NCBI GenBank assembly: GCA_964369995.1
Contig: CAYJHH010000086.1
Coordinates: 1 to 12,075 of the forward strand
Reading direction: 5' to 3'
From: CAYJAD01 sp964369995
GTDB taxonomy: Bacteria; Desulfobacterota; Desulfovibrionia; Desulfovibrionales; Desulfovibrionaceae
Length of the DNA stretch: 12,075 nt
This document shows, piece after piece, positions 1 through 7,222 of this stretch (position 1 is its first letter; every line of letters starts with the position of its first letter). The notes beneath the pieces are model-generated. The model was not told the DNA's origin. It worked only from the letters and a program-made list of their open reading frames with translations, and did no database searches. Made by a program: the position numbers and the translations under genes.

Positions 1-49
1 GCGTGCCTTTCTTAAAAACGAGTGGAAACACGTTTTTAAGCATTAACTA
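1..49. repeat. Left arm of a 49-bp perfect inverted repeat bracketing the cluster
   Basis: This segment is the exact reverse complement of 11854-11902. Base 50 no longer matches its counterpart (11853), so the inner limit is sharp; the outer limit cannot be seen because the window starts here. Inside the arm, CTTAAAAACG (11-20) and CGTTTTTAAG (31-40) pair as a 10-bp stem around a 10-base loop, so each copy can also fold by itself. It lies outside all genes. It could be a dispersed intergenic hairpin element, the ends of a mobile or invertible segment, or an assembly edge at a repeat. No recombinase gene is present to decide between these. Confidence 0.9.
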
Positions 50-131
50 GTATAGAGTTTGTTCTTTGAGTTTTGTCATCAATAAAGATGCTTTTTATTC
101 TTAAATCTTTAAAATCTGTGCATCTCTATCC

Positions 132-147
132 ATGCCTCACGAGGCAT
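132..147 (-). other. Small hairpin just downstream of iclR
   Basis: ATGCCT (132-137) and AGGCAT (142-147) pair around CACG; a C-G pair could shorten the loop further. The hairpin lies 14 bases past the regulator's stop codon. No T-run follows on the minus strand, so it is not a convincing intrinsic terminator. It may mark the 3' end of the iclR mRNA. The rest of 50-160 is AT-rich without a recognisable feature. Confidence 0.4.
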
Positions 148-160
148 TTCCTTGTAAAAT

Positions 161-955
161 TCACGCATAGCCAAAAGATTTAAAAATCTTATCCGGTGCA
201 CCCAGCATTTTTGAAACTTTTTGTGCAGCACGTGATATTTCTTGGCTTAATTTTGCGGTTCTTTCAGCATCAAGGCGCACTGTAGGCACAGAGCATCCCA
301 CCGTTGCCACCACCTTATCTGAATAATCGAAGATGGGAGCGGCCATACAGCGTACTCCGGGGAAAATTTCTTCATTATCATATCCAAGCCCTTCTTGACG
401 CACCTGTTGTAATTCTTTCAAGAAATTGTCCACATCCGTACTACGCAAATCAGCGTGAGTATTACGAATATCACTTAAAAGATGCATAAGTTGCCTTTCT
501 TCCAAAAAGGCACAATAAGCCTTGCCGGAAGCAGAAGCAAAGATAGGAAATGATGAACCTATGATGGAATCTAAGCGCAGTAATTGAAAAGAAACTTGCT
601 GCTCAATGACCACCATTTCTGTATTATGAGCCACGCACAAGTTGACAGTTTCATTTACTGTTTCCATAAGCTGGCGGCAAACTGCGCGGGCTTGATCAGC
701 CATTTTATTATTACATGCTACGCGTTTGCCTATTTTAAAAAACTCCAATGTGAGGGCATAATCTCCCCCCTTGCTTTCTTGCGCAACATACCCTAGCTCA
801 CAAAGTGTAAGCAAAATACGTTGCAATGTACCCTTAGGTAAGCCGGTAGCTTGTGTAATTTCTTGCAAACGCCACGATGATTTACGTGACATAAGCTCAA
901 TCACATCAAAGGCTTTAGCTAAAGCACTAATGGTATAATATTTATCTTTGAGCAC
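161..955 (-). CDS. IclR-family transcriptional regulator
   Basis: This is a DNA-binding regulator of 264 residues, the usual length for the IclR family. The N-terminal winged helix-turn-helix spans about residues 8-68, with the recognition part around TGLPKGTLQRILLTL (37-51). A C-terminal effector-binding domain of GAF-like fold follows, with family-typical segments SASGKAYCAFL (141-151) and GYDNEEIFPGVRCMAAPIF (191-209). The start is a GTG at 955-953, preceded by AGGAG (967-963) at 7 nt. The gene is last in the leftward row and has its own promoter just after the BCCT gene stop. IclR proteins often control adjacent catabolic genes as repressors or activators, so it is the obvious local regulator of this cluster. 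The effector is unknown but is probably the substrate or a pathway intermediate. Family assignment is firm; the regulon is inferred. Confidence 0.95.
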   Translation of the reverse strand: MLKDKYYTISALAKAFDVIELMSRKSSWRLQEITQATGLPKGTLQRILLTLCELGYVAQESKGGDYALTLEFFKIGKRVACNNKMADQARAVCRQLMETVNETVNLCVAHNTEMVVIEQQVSFQLLRLDSIIGSSFPIFASASGKAYCAFLEERQLMHLLSDIRNTHADLRSTDVDNFLKELQQVRQEGLGYDNEEIFPGVRCMAAPIFDYSDKVVATVGCSVPTVRLDAERTAKLSQEISRAAQKVSKMLGAPDKIFKSFGYA

Positions 956-1040
956 ACGCCCACTCCTAAAGTATGAAAGTGAAAAGACACAAATGATACA
1001 TGAGGAATTATCAACTAAACCAGCATCATGCTATCTCATA

Positions 1041-1100
1041 CGGATGTACATATTTTATGGGAAAGCATTCCTATTATATAAAATAATGTACATCCGCCAA
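1041..1100 (-). promoter_or_regulatory. iclR promoter with paired ATGTACAT operators
   Basis: On the minus strand TTGGCG (1100-1095) and a perfect TATAAT (1078-1073) are separated by 16 bp, a good sigma70-type promoter. It begins 9 bp beyond the BCCT stop codon and about 120 bp before the iclR start. Two copies of the 11-bp sequence CGGATGTACAT face each other (1041-1051 and, inverted, 1086-1096). Each contains the 8-bp palindrome ATGTACAT, with centres 42 bp apart, close to four helical turns. One copy lies in the spacer and touches the -35 box; the other lies downstream of the -10 box. That layout suits autorepression by a dimer-of-dimers regulator. It could equally fold as a long imperfect hairpin in the intercistronic RNA. 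Confidence 0.5.
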
Positions 1101-1108
1101 AAAAGCAA

Positions 1109-2647
1109 CTACGAAGACTCTCTTTTTAAAATTTCCATACCCTTTTTAACGATACATATACAAAGAGCTATGGTCAAAAACATCATGAGCACGCCACCAA
1201 GGGCAAACATGCCACGCAAGGCCGAGATGCCAATCAATGTTACAATGGCCAAGGCCACACCGCCAATATTGCATCCCCAAACAATTTTTAAGATTTTTGG
1301 AGCTTCATCTTCAGCAGAAATTCCTTTGGTAGAAATGGTTGCAAGCACAGCCGTCATGGGGTCCACCAAGGTTACAAAGGAAATGATGGTCACTATTACA
1401 AATACGCCAATAAGTAAGGTGCTTGCAGGAAAGTTTTGTAAAATCCCTATAACTGTGGATTCAAGACCTTGGGTTTGTACATAATTCCAAACATCTGTAA
1501 TCCCTTTCCACTGATAATACACAGCAAGGCTACCAAAGGTATTAATCCAAAAGTATACAAAAATACTGGGTGCCAACACGTTCATAAGTAAGAATTGACG
1601 CACCGTACGCCCCTTACCAAGGCGCGCTAGATATAGGCCAATGGGCGGTGCATACGCAAAGAACGCGGCCATATAAATAATGATCCACGAATCAGACCAT
1701 TTATCAGCTAAAAACTCTGAGCTCGCTATGGTACTATGCCTAAAGAAATTCGTCAGCAAATACCCTAAAGCTTCTGTACCTGTATTCAAAATATAAATAG
1801 TTGGGCCAAAGAAAAAGACAAAGAACAGTAAAAAGAAAAAAAGATAGGTGTTTTGCGTAGCTAAAAAGGACATGCCGCGTTTTAGCCCCGTGGTAGAAGA
1901 TGCCACAAAAAATGCTGTAGCCACCGCGGCAATACCGGCATTTAAAGCAAAGCCCCTTGTGATATCAAATAAATAGGAAAGACAGGCCGAAATCATCATG
2001 ATCAAGGCGCCTGTGCTACTAATCACAGTACAGCATATGGAAAATAAACAGGCTGCATGAATGATATTTTTCCAAAAAGAATAATTTTTTCGAGGCATAA
2101 TGGCATCAAGGCCACTCATAATGGACAATGATTTTTTTTCATTAAAAGCCATGAGCGCAAAGGCAACACCACACAAAGCATACATACAGTACTGCGCAAT
2201 ACTCCAATGCAGGGCAGATTGTGATATGGCAAACAAGGCTGCCGTATGTGAGGCGGGTTCTATACCAAGATTCGAAGGCGGGGACATATAGTGATAGATG
2301 GGTTCGCCAATACCCCAAAATAAAATGCCAATACCAATGCCTGAACACAAAGAAATGGAAAACCACTTCACAATGCCAAAGCTAGGTTTAGCATCTTTAC
2401 CGCCAATGCGAATATCTCCTATGGGAGAAACAGTAATGCCAAAAGCGAATAAAACAATAACGAAACCTAAAAAGACTGAAAGCCACCCAAGATCTCGAGT
2501 AATAACGAGTTGCACGGCGTCAAATACAGTTTTAAAACCTTGAGGAAATAGCATTGCACTTACAATGAAAGCAAATACCAATAAAAATCCTATAGTAAAG
2601 GGTACTTTGTCCAGGCTAGATTGTTTTTCGATTTCCAAGTTTTGCAT
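1109..2647 (-). CDS. BCCT-family transporter with altered substrate site
   Basis: This inner-membrane secondary carrier of 512 residues belongs to the betaine/carnitine/choline transporter family and has about 12 hydrophobic segments. Family marks are CSGIGIGILFWGIGEPIYHY (101-120), the glycine-rich helix 3 region followed by WGxxEPxxHY, and ARLGKGRTVR (341-350), close to the family's ARxSRGRTxRE. The segment before it, which in BetP, CaiT and relatives reads roughly WTxFYWAWW, is here WIIIYMAAF (321-329), so the binding tryptophans are gone. In helix 4 the usual HWGLHxWAIY is HWSIAQYCMY (147-156), with one Trp replaced. A non-quaternary substrate such as an amino acid or sulfonate is therefore plausible (inference). 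The start ATG has AGGAGG (2658-2653) 5 nt upstream. It follows the ridA terminator and probably has its own promoter. Confidence 0.93.
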   Translation of the reverse strand: MQNLEIEKQSSLDKVPFTIGFLLVFAFIVSAMLFPQGFKTVFDAVQLVITRDLGWLSVFLGFVIVLFAFGITVSPIGDIRIGGKDAKPSFGIVKWFSISLCSGIGIGILFWGIGEPIYHYMSPPSNLGIEPASHTAALFAISQSALHWSIAQYCMYALCGVAFALMAFNEKKSLSIMSGLDAIMPRKNYSFWKNIIHAACLFSICCTVISSTGALIMMISACLSYLFDITRGFALNAGIAAVATAFFVASSTTGLKRGMSFLATQNTYLFFFLLFFVFFFGPTIYILNTGTEALGYLLTNFFRHSTIASSEFLADKWSDSWIIIYMAAFFAYAPPIGLYLARLGKGRTVRQFLLMNVLAPSIFVYFWINTFGSLAVYYQWKGITDVWNYVQTQGLESTVIGILQNFPASTLLIGVFVIVTIISFVTLVDPMTAVLATISTKGISAEDEAPKILKIVWGCNIGGVALAIVTLIGISALRGMFALGGVLMMFLTIALCICIVKKGMEILKRESS

Positions 2648-2718
2648 GCACTCCTCCTCTTAAAACTTACAAAAATAATTTTTTTACATTACAACCACAG
2701 TCTCATATATAGTATTTA

Positions 2719-2747
2719 AGATTACACTGAAAAACAGCTTTACACAA
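2719..2747 (-). promoter_or_regulatory. Possible promoter of the BCCT transporter gene
   Basis: On the minus strand TTGTGT (2747-2742) and TAATCT (2724-2719) stand 17 bp apart in a very AT-rich gap. A second choice, TTTTTC with TATATA at the same spacing, lies slightly downstream. A promoter is expected here because a strong terminator closes the ridA transcript just upstream, but AT-richness makes chance matches common. Confidence 0.25.
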
Positions 2748-2813
2748 GTCACTTTAATTTTTTATTATGATTTTTTTTAAATAACAAAAATATCATTAAA
2801 AAAACACCTTATA

Positions 2814-2858
2814 TTAAATAAAAAAAGAGTTCACCTGCATTGCTGAAGGTGAACTCTT
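2814..2858 (-). terminator. Intrinsic terminator after ridA
   Basis: A 12-bp perfect stem (2825-2836 with 2847-2858) has a 10-base loop. On the minus strand it is followed directly by TTTTTATTT. It begins 12 bases after the ridA stop codon. It should separate ridA transcription from the BCCT gene downstream. Confidence 0.9.
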
Positions 2859-2870
2859 CCATTTTATCAA

Positions 2871-3248
2871 TTATTCTTTATGGCAAATGGCATCTATTTC
2901 TAATAGACAACCCATGGCAATATTACTCACCTCAACACAAACGCGCGCAGGACGATGGTCACCCATAAAGGCAGCATAAATTTCATTGAAAGCTTTAAAG
3001 TCATCCAAGTTTTTTACAAATACAGTGACTCTTGCAATATCAGTAATTTTTAAATCAGCTGCAATTAAGACTTCTTTAAGATTAGCCAATGTTTGTGTGG
3101 CTTGCTCTTCAATGGTGGTACCTACCACTTCACCAGTTTCAGGGTGAAATGGCACTTGGCCACAAGTATAATAGGTATTACCGGCTTTCACACAATGGGA
3201 ATAAGGCCCCACAGCTGCACTAGCCTTAGGTGCATGTATAAATTCCAT
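2871..3248 (-). CDS. ridA: RidA family enamine/imine deaminase
   Basis: This small cytosolic protein of 125 residues has the standard length of the RidA (YjgF/YER057c/UK114) family, which forms trimers and hydrolyses reactive enamines/imines to 2-oxoacids and ammonia. Compared with E. coli RidA from memory, Tyr16 in GPYSH, Asn88 in AFNEIY, Arg102 in RPARVCVEV and Glu117 in LLEID match the active-site Tyr17, Asn88, Arg105 and Glu120. Two positions differ: Ser30 of the usual TSGQ is Cys29 here (TCGQ), and the usual LP before the last strand is IA. The ATG has GGAGG (3257-3253) 4 nt upstream. It sits between the FAD oxidoreductase and the transporter, flanked by terminators on both sides. It likely hydrolyses the imine made by the FAD enzyme. 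A housekeeping role against 2-aminoacrylate is the alternative. Confidence 0.93.
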   Translation of the reverse strand: MEFIHAPKASAAVGPYSHCVKAGNTYYTCGQVPFHPETGEVVGTTIEEQATQTLANLKEVLIAADLKITDIARVTVFVKNLDDFKAFNEIYAAFMGDHRPARVCVEVSNIAMGCLLEIDAICHKE

Positions 3249-3313
3249 AAATCCTCCGATTCATATAATTTGTGAAAATATGACCCCATCACAAGACTTG
3301 TACGAAGGTCGTT

Positions 3314-3354
3314 AAAAAGGGGTATGAGTGCGGAGCGTGTTGCCCTCATACCCC
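3314..3354 (-). terminator. Intrinsic terminator after the FAD oxidoreductase gene
   Basis: GGGGTATGAG (3319-3328) pairs with CTCATACCCC (3345-3354), a 10-bp perfect stem with a 16-base loop. On the minus strand it is followed by TTTTT. It starts 15 bases past the FAD gene stop codon. It implies that ridA is read either by read-through or from its own promoter in 3249-3313, where I see only weak candidates. Confidence 0.88.
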
Positions 3355-3369
3355 AGGATGGTGTGTAAA

Positions 3370-4689
3370 TTATAATTCTTTCTTGGCGTTGAACTCTTCC
3401 CACATGAGGCGAACAGTGGCGCCCACGGTGGTGAAAGGCTCGGGTGGCAGTCTGTTAGGCTTGGCTATGCTGCGCAAGAAGTTAAGATTTTCACTCTCTT
3501 CGCCCATAATCCATTCAGCAATGTAGTGACCCATGAGGCATGTTTTACACACGCCGGCACCTTCACCAGATGCAGAAGCATATAAGCTAGGATGCTTTTT
3601 CACCATGAAAGGTTTATTATTAAATGTTAAGTTAATCATACCGCCGTACACGTATTCGAAGTTCACATGTTTTACTTCGGGGAAGCGATTTTCGAAGGAA
3701 CGACGTAATTTAGGAATAGCCCAACGAATACGCTGATGTGAAGTGGTAAGGGATGTGGCGTAGGTGAAACCATTACGCACAAAAATACGGTTATCCTTAG
3801 TATAGCGCACGGTGGTACCGGCAGGATGGCCCGCAGTGGTAGCCCAAGGTTCCACATCTTGGAAGTGGCGTAATTCGCTGTCATTAAGCTGACGAGTAAA
3901 AGCGCCGTAAGAAAGCACAGGGCAGAAGGTGTTTTTGGTAATACCAAATTCTTCAATGAAAGGCCCTGCGGTAACCACAACAGCCTTGGCGGTAACTTCT
4001 TTACCATTGGTCAAAGTCACACGACCACGAGCGCCTTGCTCCACACGCATAACAGGACAATCTTCATAAATTTCTACGGTTTTAGGCAGCACGCTCATGA
4101 CGCCGCGTAACATGTCCGCAGGGTTTACCATGAGGGTACCTGGGGTGTAGAGAGCCTTTTTATAATATTTTGTACCAAGCCTTTTGGCCAATTCTTCGCC
4201 TTCGTACACTTGGTAATCACAATTCATTTCTTTGTATTCGGCAATTTCCTTTTCAATAAGCGCATAGCTTTTTTCTTCTGCGCAGCAAAGGTACTTACCA
4301 AGATACCAGTCCACATCAAGATTATTGTCCTTAATGGTGTCCAATAATCTTTTGATGATGAAGGTATTCAGCTTAAAATACATATGGTTTTCTTCAAAGG
4401 AAGAGCCACCTTGGTCACCAAAATCGTGAGGTACGTCAATGATAAAGCCGGCATTTTTACCGCTATCACTGGCGCCAATGGGCAAGGCTTCAAAAATAGC
4501 TATGCGTGCATTGGGTTGCAATTCAGCCAAACGGCTGGCGCAACCATAGCCGCCATAACCGCCGCCTACGATAATATAATCGTATTCAGAGGCAATATCT
4601 TTCGTGTCATTAAACTCATGCTTCTTAAAAGAAGACATTTCAAGCCAGCTTTTTCCTGTAAGTGTTGGAAAACGTTTTACGTCTCTCAT
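3370..4689 (-). CDS. FAD-dependent oxidoreductase, DAO/PuuB-like amine or amino acid oxidase
   Basis: A flavoenzyme of 439 residues from the D-amino-acid-oxidase fold group. The dinucleotide-binding motif is VGGGYGGYG (41-49), ending in the acidic Glu67 that should bind the FAD ribose. It is followed by ASDSGKNAGF (73-82), equivalent to the ASGRNGG of gamma-glutamylputrescine oxidase PuuB. Other matches are VVVTAG (237-242), the C-terminal GEGAGVCKTCLMG (375-387) in place of PuuB's GYSGHG region, and a PuuB-like tail around EPFTTVGA (417-424). The N-terminal extension with Trp15 is shared with PuuB, supporting the ATG at 4689, which has only a weak AGGG 7 nt upstream. It probably oxidises a C-N bond of a primary or secondary amine or amino acid. 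In an anaerobe it would pass electrons to a carrier and not to oxygen. The exact substrate is not readable. Confidence 0.92.
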   Translation of the reverse strand: MRDVKRFPTLTGKSWLEMSSFKKHEFNDTKDIASEYDYIIVGGGYGGYGCASRLAELQPNARIAIFEALPIGASDSGKNAGFIIDVPHDFGDQGGSSFEENHMYFKLNTFIIKRLLDTIKDNNLDVDWYLGKYLCCAEEKSYALIEKEIAEYKEMNCDYQVYEGEELAKRLGTKYYKKALYTPGTLMVNPADMLRGVMSVLPKTVEIYEDCPVMRVEQGARGRVTLTNGKEVTAKAVVVTAGPFIEEFGITKNTFCPVLSYGAFTRQLNDSELRHFQDVEPWATTAGHPAGTTVRYTKDNRIFVRNGFTYATSLTTSHQRIRWAIPKLRRSFENRFPEVKHVNFEYVYGGMINLTFNNKPFMVKKHPSLYASASGEGAGVCKTCLMGHYIAEWIMGEESENLNFLRSIAKPNRLPPEPFTTVGATVRLMWEEFNAKKEL

Positions 4690-4721
4690 GAATTTACCCT
4701 ACTTTTTTTCCGTTATATCAG

Positions 4722-4771
4722 ATGTATACATATATACATTTATGCAGCCCTAAGCCAATGCTTAGGACTGC
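4722..4771 (-). other. Intercistronic hairpin and palindrome between synthetase and FAD genes
   Basis: CCTAAGC (4749-4755) pairs with GCTTAGG (4760-4766) around CAAT. The stem is extended beyond one mismatch by GCAG/CTGC (4744-4747 with 4768-4771). No T-run follows on the minus strand, so termination is unlikely or weak. Next in transcription order comes the perfect 10-bp palindrome ATGTATACAT (4722-4731). The hairpin may adjust mRNA stability between the two genes; the palindrome could be a regulator site or chance in AT-rich DNA. Confidence 0.5.
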
Positions 4772-4787
4772 CAACCTAACATATTAA

Positions 4788-6938
4788 TTACATGGAATGC
4801 AACACAATGCGTGCATCTGCAATGGCAAGGCCCTTTTCCCAGGCAAATACTGGATTAAGGTCAATTTCTGCAATATCTTTAACTTCAGCAGCAAGTTGCG
4901 ATACGCGGCATACCACTTCAGCCAAAGCTTCTTTATCGCAAGGCTTGCTACCGCGTGCACCTTCAAGCATGCCCACGCCCTTGATTTCTTCAATCATTTT
5001 GCGGCAAGAAGGCATTTTCACCGGAGCTACACGGAAGGAAACATCTTTCAGCACTTCTACGAAAATACCGCCAAGGCCAAACATCACTGTGGGGCCAAAG
5101 GTGGTGTCGCAGCTGGCGCCCACAATGCATTCCACCCCTGTGGATAACATGGGGGTAAGCATTACACCAAAAATATTGGCGCTGGCATCATAGGCTTTAG
5201 CATTGCTAATGAGTTTATCATAAGCTGCGCGAGCTTCATCACCAGATTTAATATTAAGAAGCACGCCGCCAGCATCAGTTTTATGCAAAATTTCTGGAGA
5301 AACAATCTTCATAACCATATTGCAATTCAGCTCTTCCCACATGGAAGCTGCTTCATCGGCGCTAGTGGCAAGACAATGCGGTGCAAGGTCAAGGCCGTAA
5401 GCACGCATGACATCACGAGCTTCTGTTTCCACAAGGTTCACGCGATTTTCAGAGCGAACTTTGGCAAAAATAGCTTGTACTTTTTCATGACGATCGGCTG
5501 GTAAGGATGGTGCAGGAGCGGACAATTCTTCTTGTAAAGCAGCCTTACGTTCGCTGTAGTTTACAAGAGCGCCCATGGTGCGCACAGCTGCGTCCACAGA
5601 GCCAAACACAGGCACACCATTTTGGCTTAAATACTCTAAGCACTCAGGTTGCTGTGCTTGGTAAATGGAATGCATAACCACAGGCTTATCTGCCTGAGTA
5701 ATGCGATCTGCCATACTCTTGGCCACGTCCATTTCTAACACGCGGAATTCTTCAGAAAGGTCAGCATAGCCGCCATAAAGACCCACTATCACCACGCCGT
5801 CCACATCTGGATCGGCCAACAGTACTTCTAAGCAGCGATCAAAAACCCACATGTCGGCTTCTGGAGTGCCGGCAAGATCCACTGGGTTTTTGATCGGGCA
5901 ATGCGGCATAAGAATTTCAGCAAGCTTTGCTTGTGTGGCATCGGAAAGCACGGGGGCTTCCAATTGAAATTTTTCGCAAAAATCTGTAGCCATAACGCCA
6001 TGACCACCACCGTCGGTGAGAATGGCCATGCGTTTACCCTTGGCTGGCTTGCATTTAGAGAAGGCTTCTGCCACATCAAGAAGTTCCATGGGGCTATCTA
6101 CACGTACCACGCCGGCTTGTTCCAAAGCGGCATCAAAAATCTTTTCACTGCCAGCCAAAGAGCCAGTATGAGAAGCAGCGGCGCGAGCACCGGCAGCACT
6201 ACGACCAATCTTAATGGCAGCAATGGGAGTGTTTAAAGAAGTTTTTTGCGCAGCTTCCAAGAACTTACGTCCATCTTCTTCGCTTTCTACGCGCAGACCT
6301 TCCATGTAGAGCAACATGACCTTGGTAGCTTCATCTTGTTCCACATAGCGCACAAAATCATTAAAGCGCACATCGGCTTGGTTACCAATGGTGGCCCAGC
6401 AGCTGTAACCAAGGTTACGCTTTTTGGCATTGAAGTTAATATCAATACCAAAGTTACCACTTTGCAATATAAGGCTCATGGGTCCTGGAGCTAAGTCAAT
6501 AATACTGGTGTTAAGGCTCACAGCAGAGCTGTACATGCCCATGCAGTTAGGCCCCACAAGACGCATACCGCCCTTGCGTGCTACTTCCAGCATTTGTCTT
6601 TCAATTTCTTTACCTTCTGGCCCTGTTTCCCCAAAGCCGGTGGAAACAACAATACCTGCTTTTACGCCCTTTTGTACGCATTGCTCAATGACAGGAATAA
6701 TAAATTTAGGAGAAATAGCAATGATGGCTAAATCCACATTTTCCGGTACAGATAAAATATCTGGATAGGTGGGGCGTCCCAAAATTTCGCCGCCGGAGCG
6801 CGATATCAAATAAATTTCCCCATGAAATTTATTATCAATGAGACTTTTCGCTGTCCAATAGCCATATTTTTTTGTGTCGGATGATGCACCAATAAGCGCT
6901 ACAGACTTAGGTTTAAATAAAGGGACGAGATCAGACAT
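4788..6938 (-). CDS. NDP-forming acyl-CoA synthetase (acetate-CoA ligase, ADP-forming type), fused alpha-beta
   Basis: Catalyses acyl-CoA + ADP + Pi to acid + CoA + ATP, substrate-level phosphorylation in the cytosol. The 716 residues contain, in order, a CoA-binding Rossmann domain (KPKSVALIGASSD, 9-21; VGPNCMGMYSS, 128-138), succinyl-CoA-synthetase-like domains with the phospho-histidine motif SHTGSLAG (His257), and a C-terminal ATP-grasp domain (KIVSPEILHKTDAGGV, 544-559, His552; FGLGGIFVEVLKDV, 620-633; EIDLNPV, 691-697). Both catalytic histidines are intact. An upstream in-frame ATG at 6995 lacks a ribosome site and would start inside a hairpin. The ATG at 6938 with GGAG (6948-6945) 6 nt upstream fits the family's N-terminus. 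Placed after a 2-oxoacid oxidoreductase, it should consume that enzyme's acyl-CoA and harvest ATP. Acyl-chain specificity is unknown. Confidence 0.95.
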   Translation of the reverse strand: MSDLVPLFKPKSVALIGASSDTKKYGYWTAKSLIDNKFHGEIYLISRSGGEILGRPTYPDILSVPENVDLAIIAISPKFIIPVIEQCVQKGVKAGIVVSTGFGETGPEGKEIERQMLEVARKGGMRLVGPNCMGMYSSAVSLNTSIIDLAPGPMSLILQSGNFGIDINFNAKKRNLGYSCWATIGNQADVRFNDFVRYVEQDEATKVMLLYMEGLRVESEEDGRKFLEAAQKTSLNTPIAAIKIGRSAAGARAAASHTGSLAGSEKIFDAALEQAGVVRVDSPMELLDVAEAFSKCKPAKGKRMAILTDGGGHGVMATDFCEKFQLEAPVLSDATQAKLAEILMPHCPIKNPVDLAGTPEADMWVFDRCLEVLLADPDVDGVVIVGLYGGYADLSEEFRVLEMDVAKSMADRITQADKPVVMHSIYQAQQPECLEYLSQNGVPVFGSVDAAVRTMGALVNYSERKAALQEELSAPAPSLPADRHEKVQAIFAKVRSENRVNLVETEARDVMRAYGLDLAPHCLATSADEAASMWEELNCNMVMKIVSPEILHKTDAGGVLLNIKSGDEARAAYDKLISNAKAYDASANIFGVMLTPMLSTGVECIVGASCDTTFGPTVMFGLGGIFVEVLKDVSFRVAPVKMPSCRKMIEEIKGVGMLEGARGSKPCDKEALAEVVCRVSQLAAEVKDIAEIDLNPVFAWEKGLAIADARIVLHSM

Positions 6939-6963
6939 TGTTTTCTCCATATGCAATTGTTTT

Positions 6964-6989
6964 TTGAGGAGAGGATTCCCCCTCCTCAA
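6964..6989 (-). other. Intercistronic hairpin between the ferredoxin subunit and synthetase genes
   Basis: An 8-bp perfect stem (6964-6971 with 6982-6989) surrounds a 10-base loop. It lies 18 bases after the ferredoxin-subunit stop and 26 bases before the synthetase start. On the minus strand an A-run follows and no T-run, so it is not an intrinsic terminator. It more likely is a processing or stability element that lets subunit and synthetase mRNA levels differ. Confidence 0.55.
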
Positions 6990-7006
6990 TGACACAAACA
7001 GGTTGA

Positions 7007-7222
7007 TTATTTTTCCACAACTACGCCAATGGCCATATCAGGGCAAATAATGCCGCAAATATCGCATTTAACACATTTTTCACTATCAGTTTGGCTTACA
7101 TAGTTATAGCCTTGGCCATTAATTTTTTTGCTGATTTCAAGTACTTTTTTGGGGCAAAAATCAACGCAAAGACCGCAAGATTTGCAACGGCGTTCATCAA
7201 TAATATGTGTTTTACTAGCCAT
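7007..7222 (-). CDS. 2-oxoacid:ferredoxin oxidoreductase, delta (ferredoxin) subunit
   Basis: A 71-residue protein with two complete [4Fe-4S] motifs: CKSCGLCVDFCP (Cys13, 16, 19, 23) and CVKCDICGIICP (Cys50, 53, 56, 60). It is the electron-transfer subunit of a four-subunit (KorABCD/VorABCD-type) 2-oxoacid oxidoreductase, passing electrons from the TPP centre to external ferredoxin. In-frame ATGs exist further upstream, but the ATG at 7222 has a perfect AGGAGG six bases ahead and gives a normal subunit length. The gene overlaps the end of the gamma subunit gene by 8 bp, so the two are probably translationally coupled. It is the last oxidoreductase subunit in the operon; the acyl-CoA synthetase follows after a hairpin. 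Confidence 0.93.
   Translation of the reverse strand: MASKTHIIDERRCKSCGLCVDFCPKKVLEISKKINGQGYNYVSQTDSEKCVKCDICGIICPDMAIGVVVEK

Noticed and set aside
3259..3290. TTGTGA...TCACAA dyad upstream of ridA, considered as a CRP/FNR-type site
   Set aside because: The arms are 13 bp apart, too far for the 6-bp (CRP) or 4-bp (FNR) spacing. Kept only as an AT-rich leader.
4792..6768. Several plus-strand open frames of 80-133 codons opposite the acyl-CoA synthetase
   Set aside because: Low-complexity translations antisense to a strongly conserved gene; they are frame shadows.
6939..6995. N-terminal extension of the acyl-CoA synthetase starting at 6995
   Set aside because: No ribosome site; it is encoded through an intercistronic hairpin and is not part of the family's N-terminus. 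The ATG at 6938 has a good GGAG.
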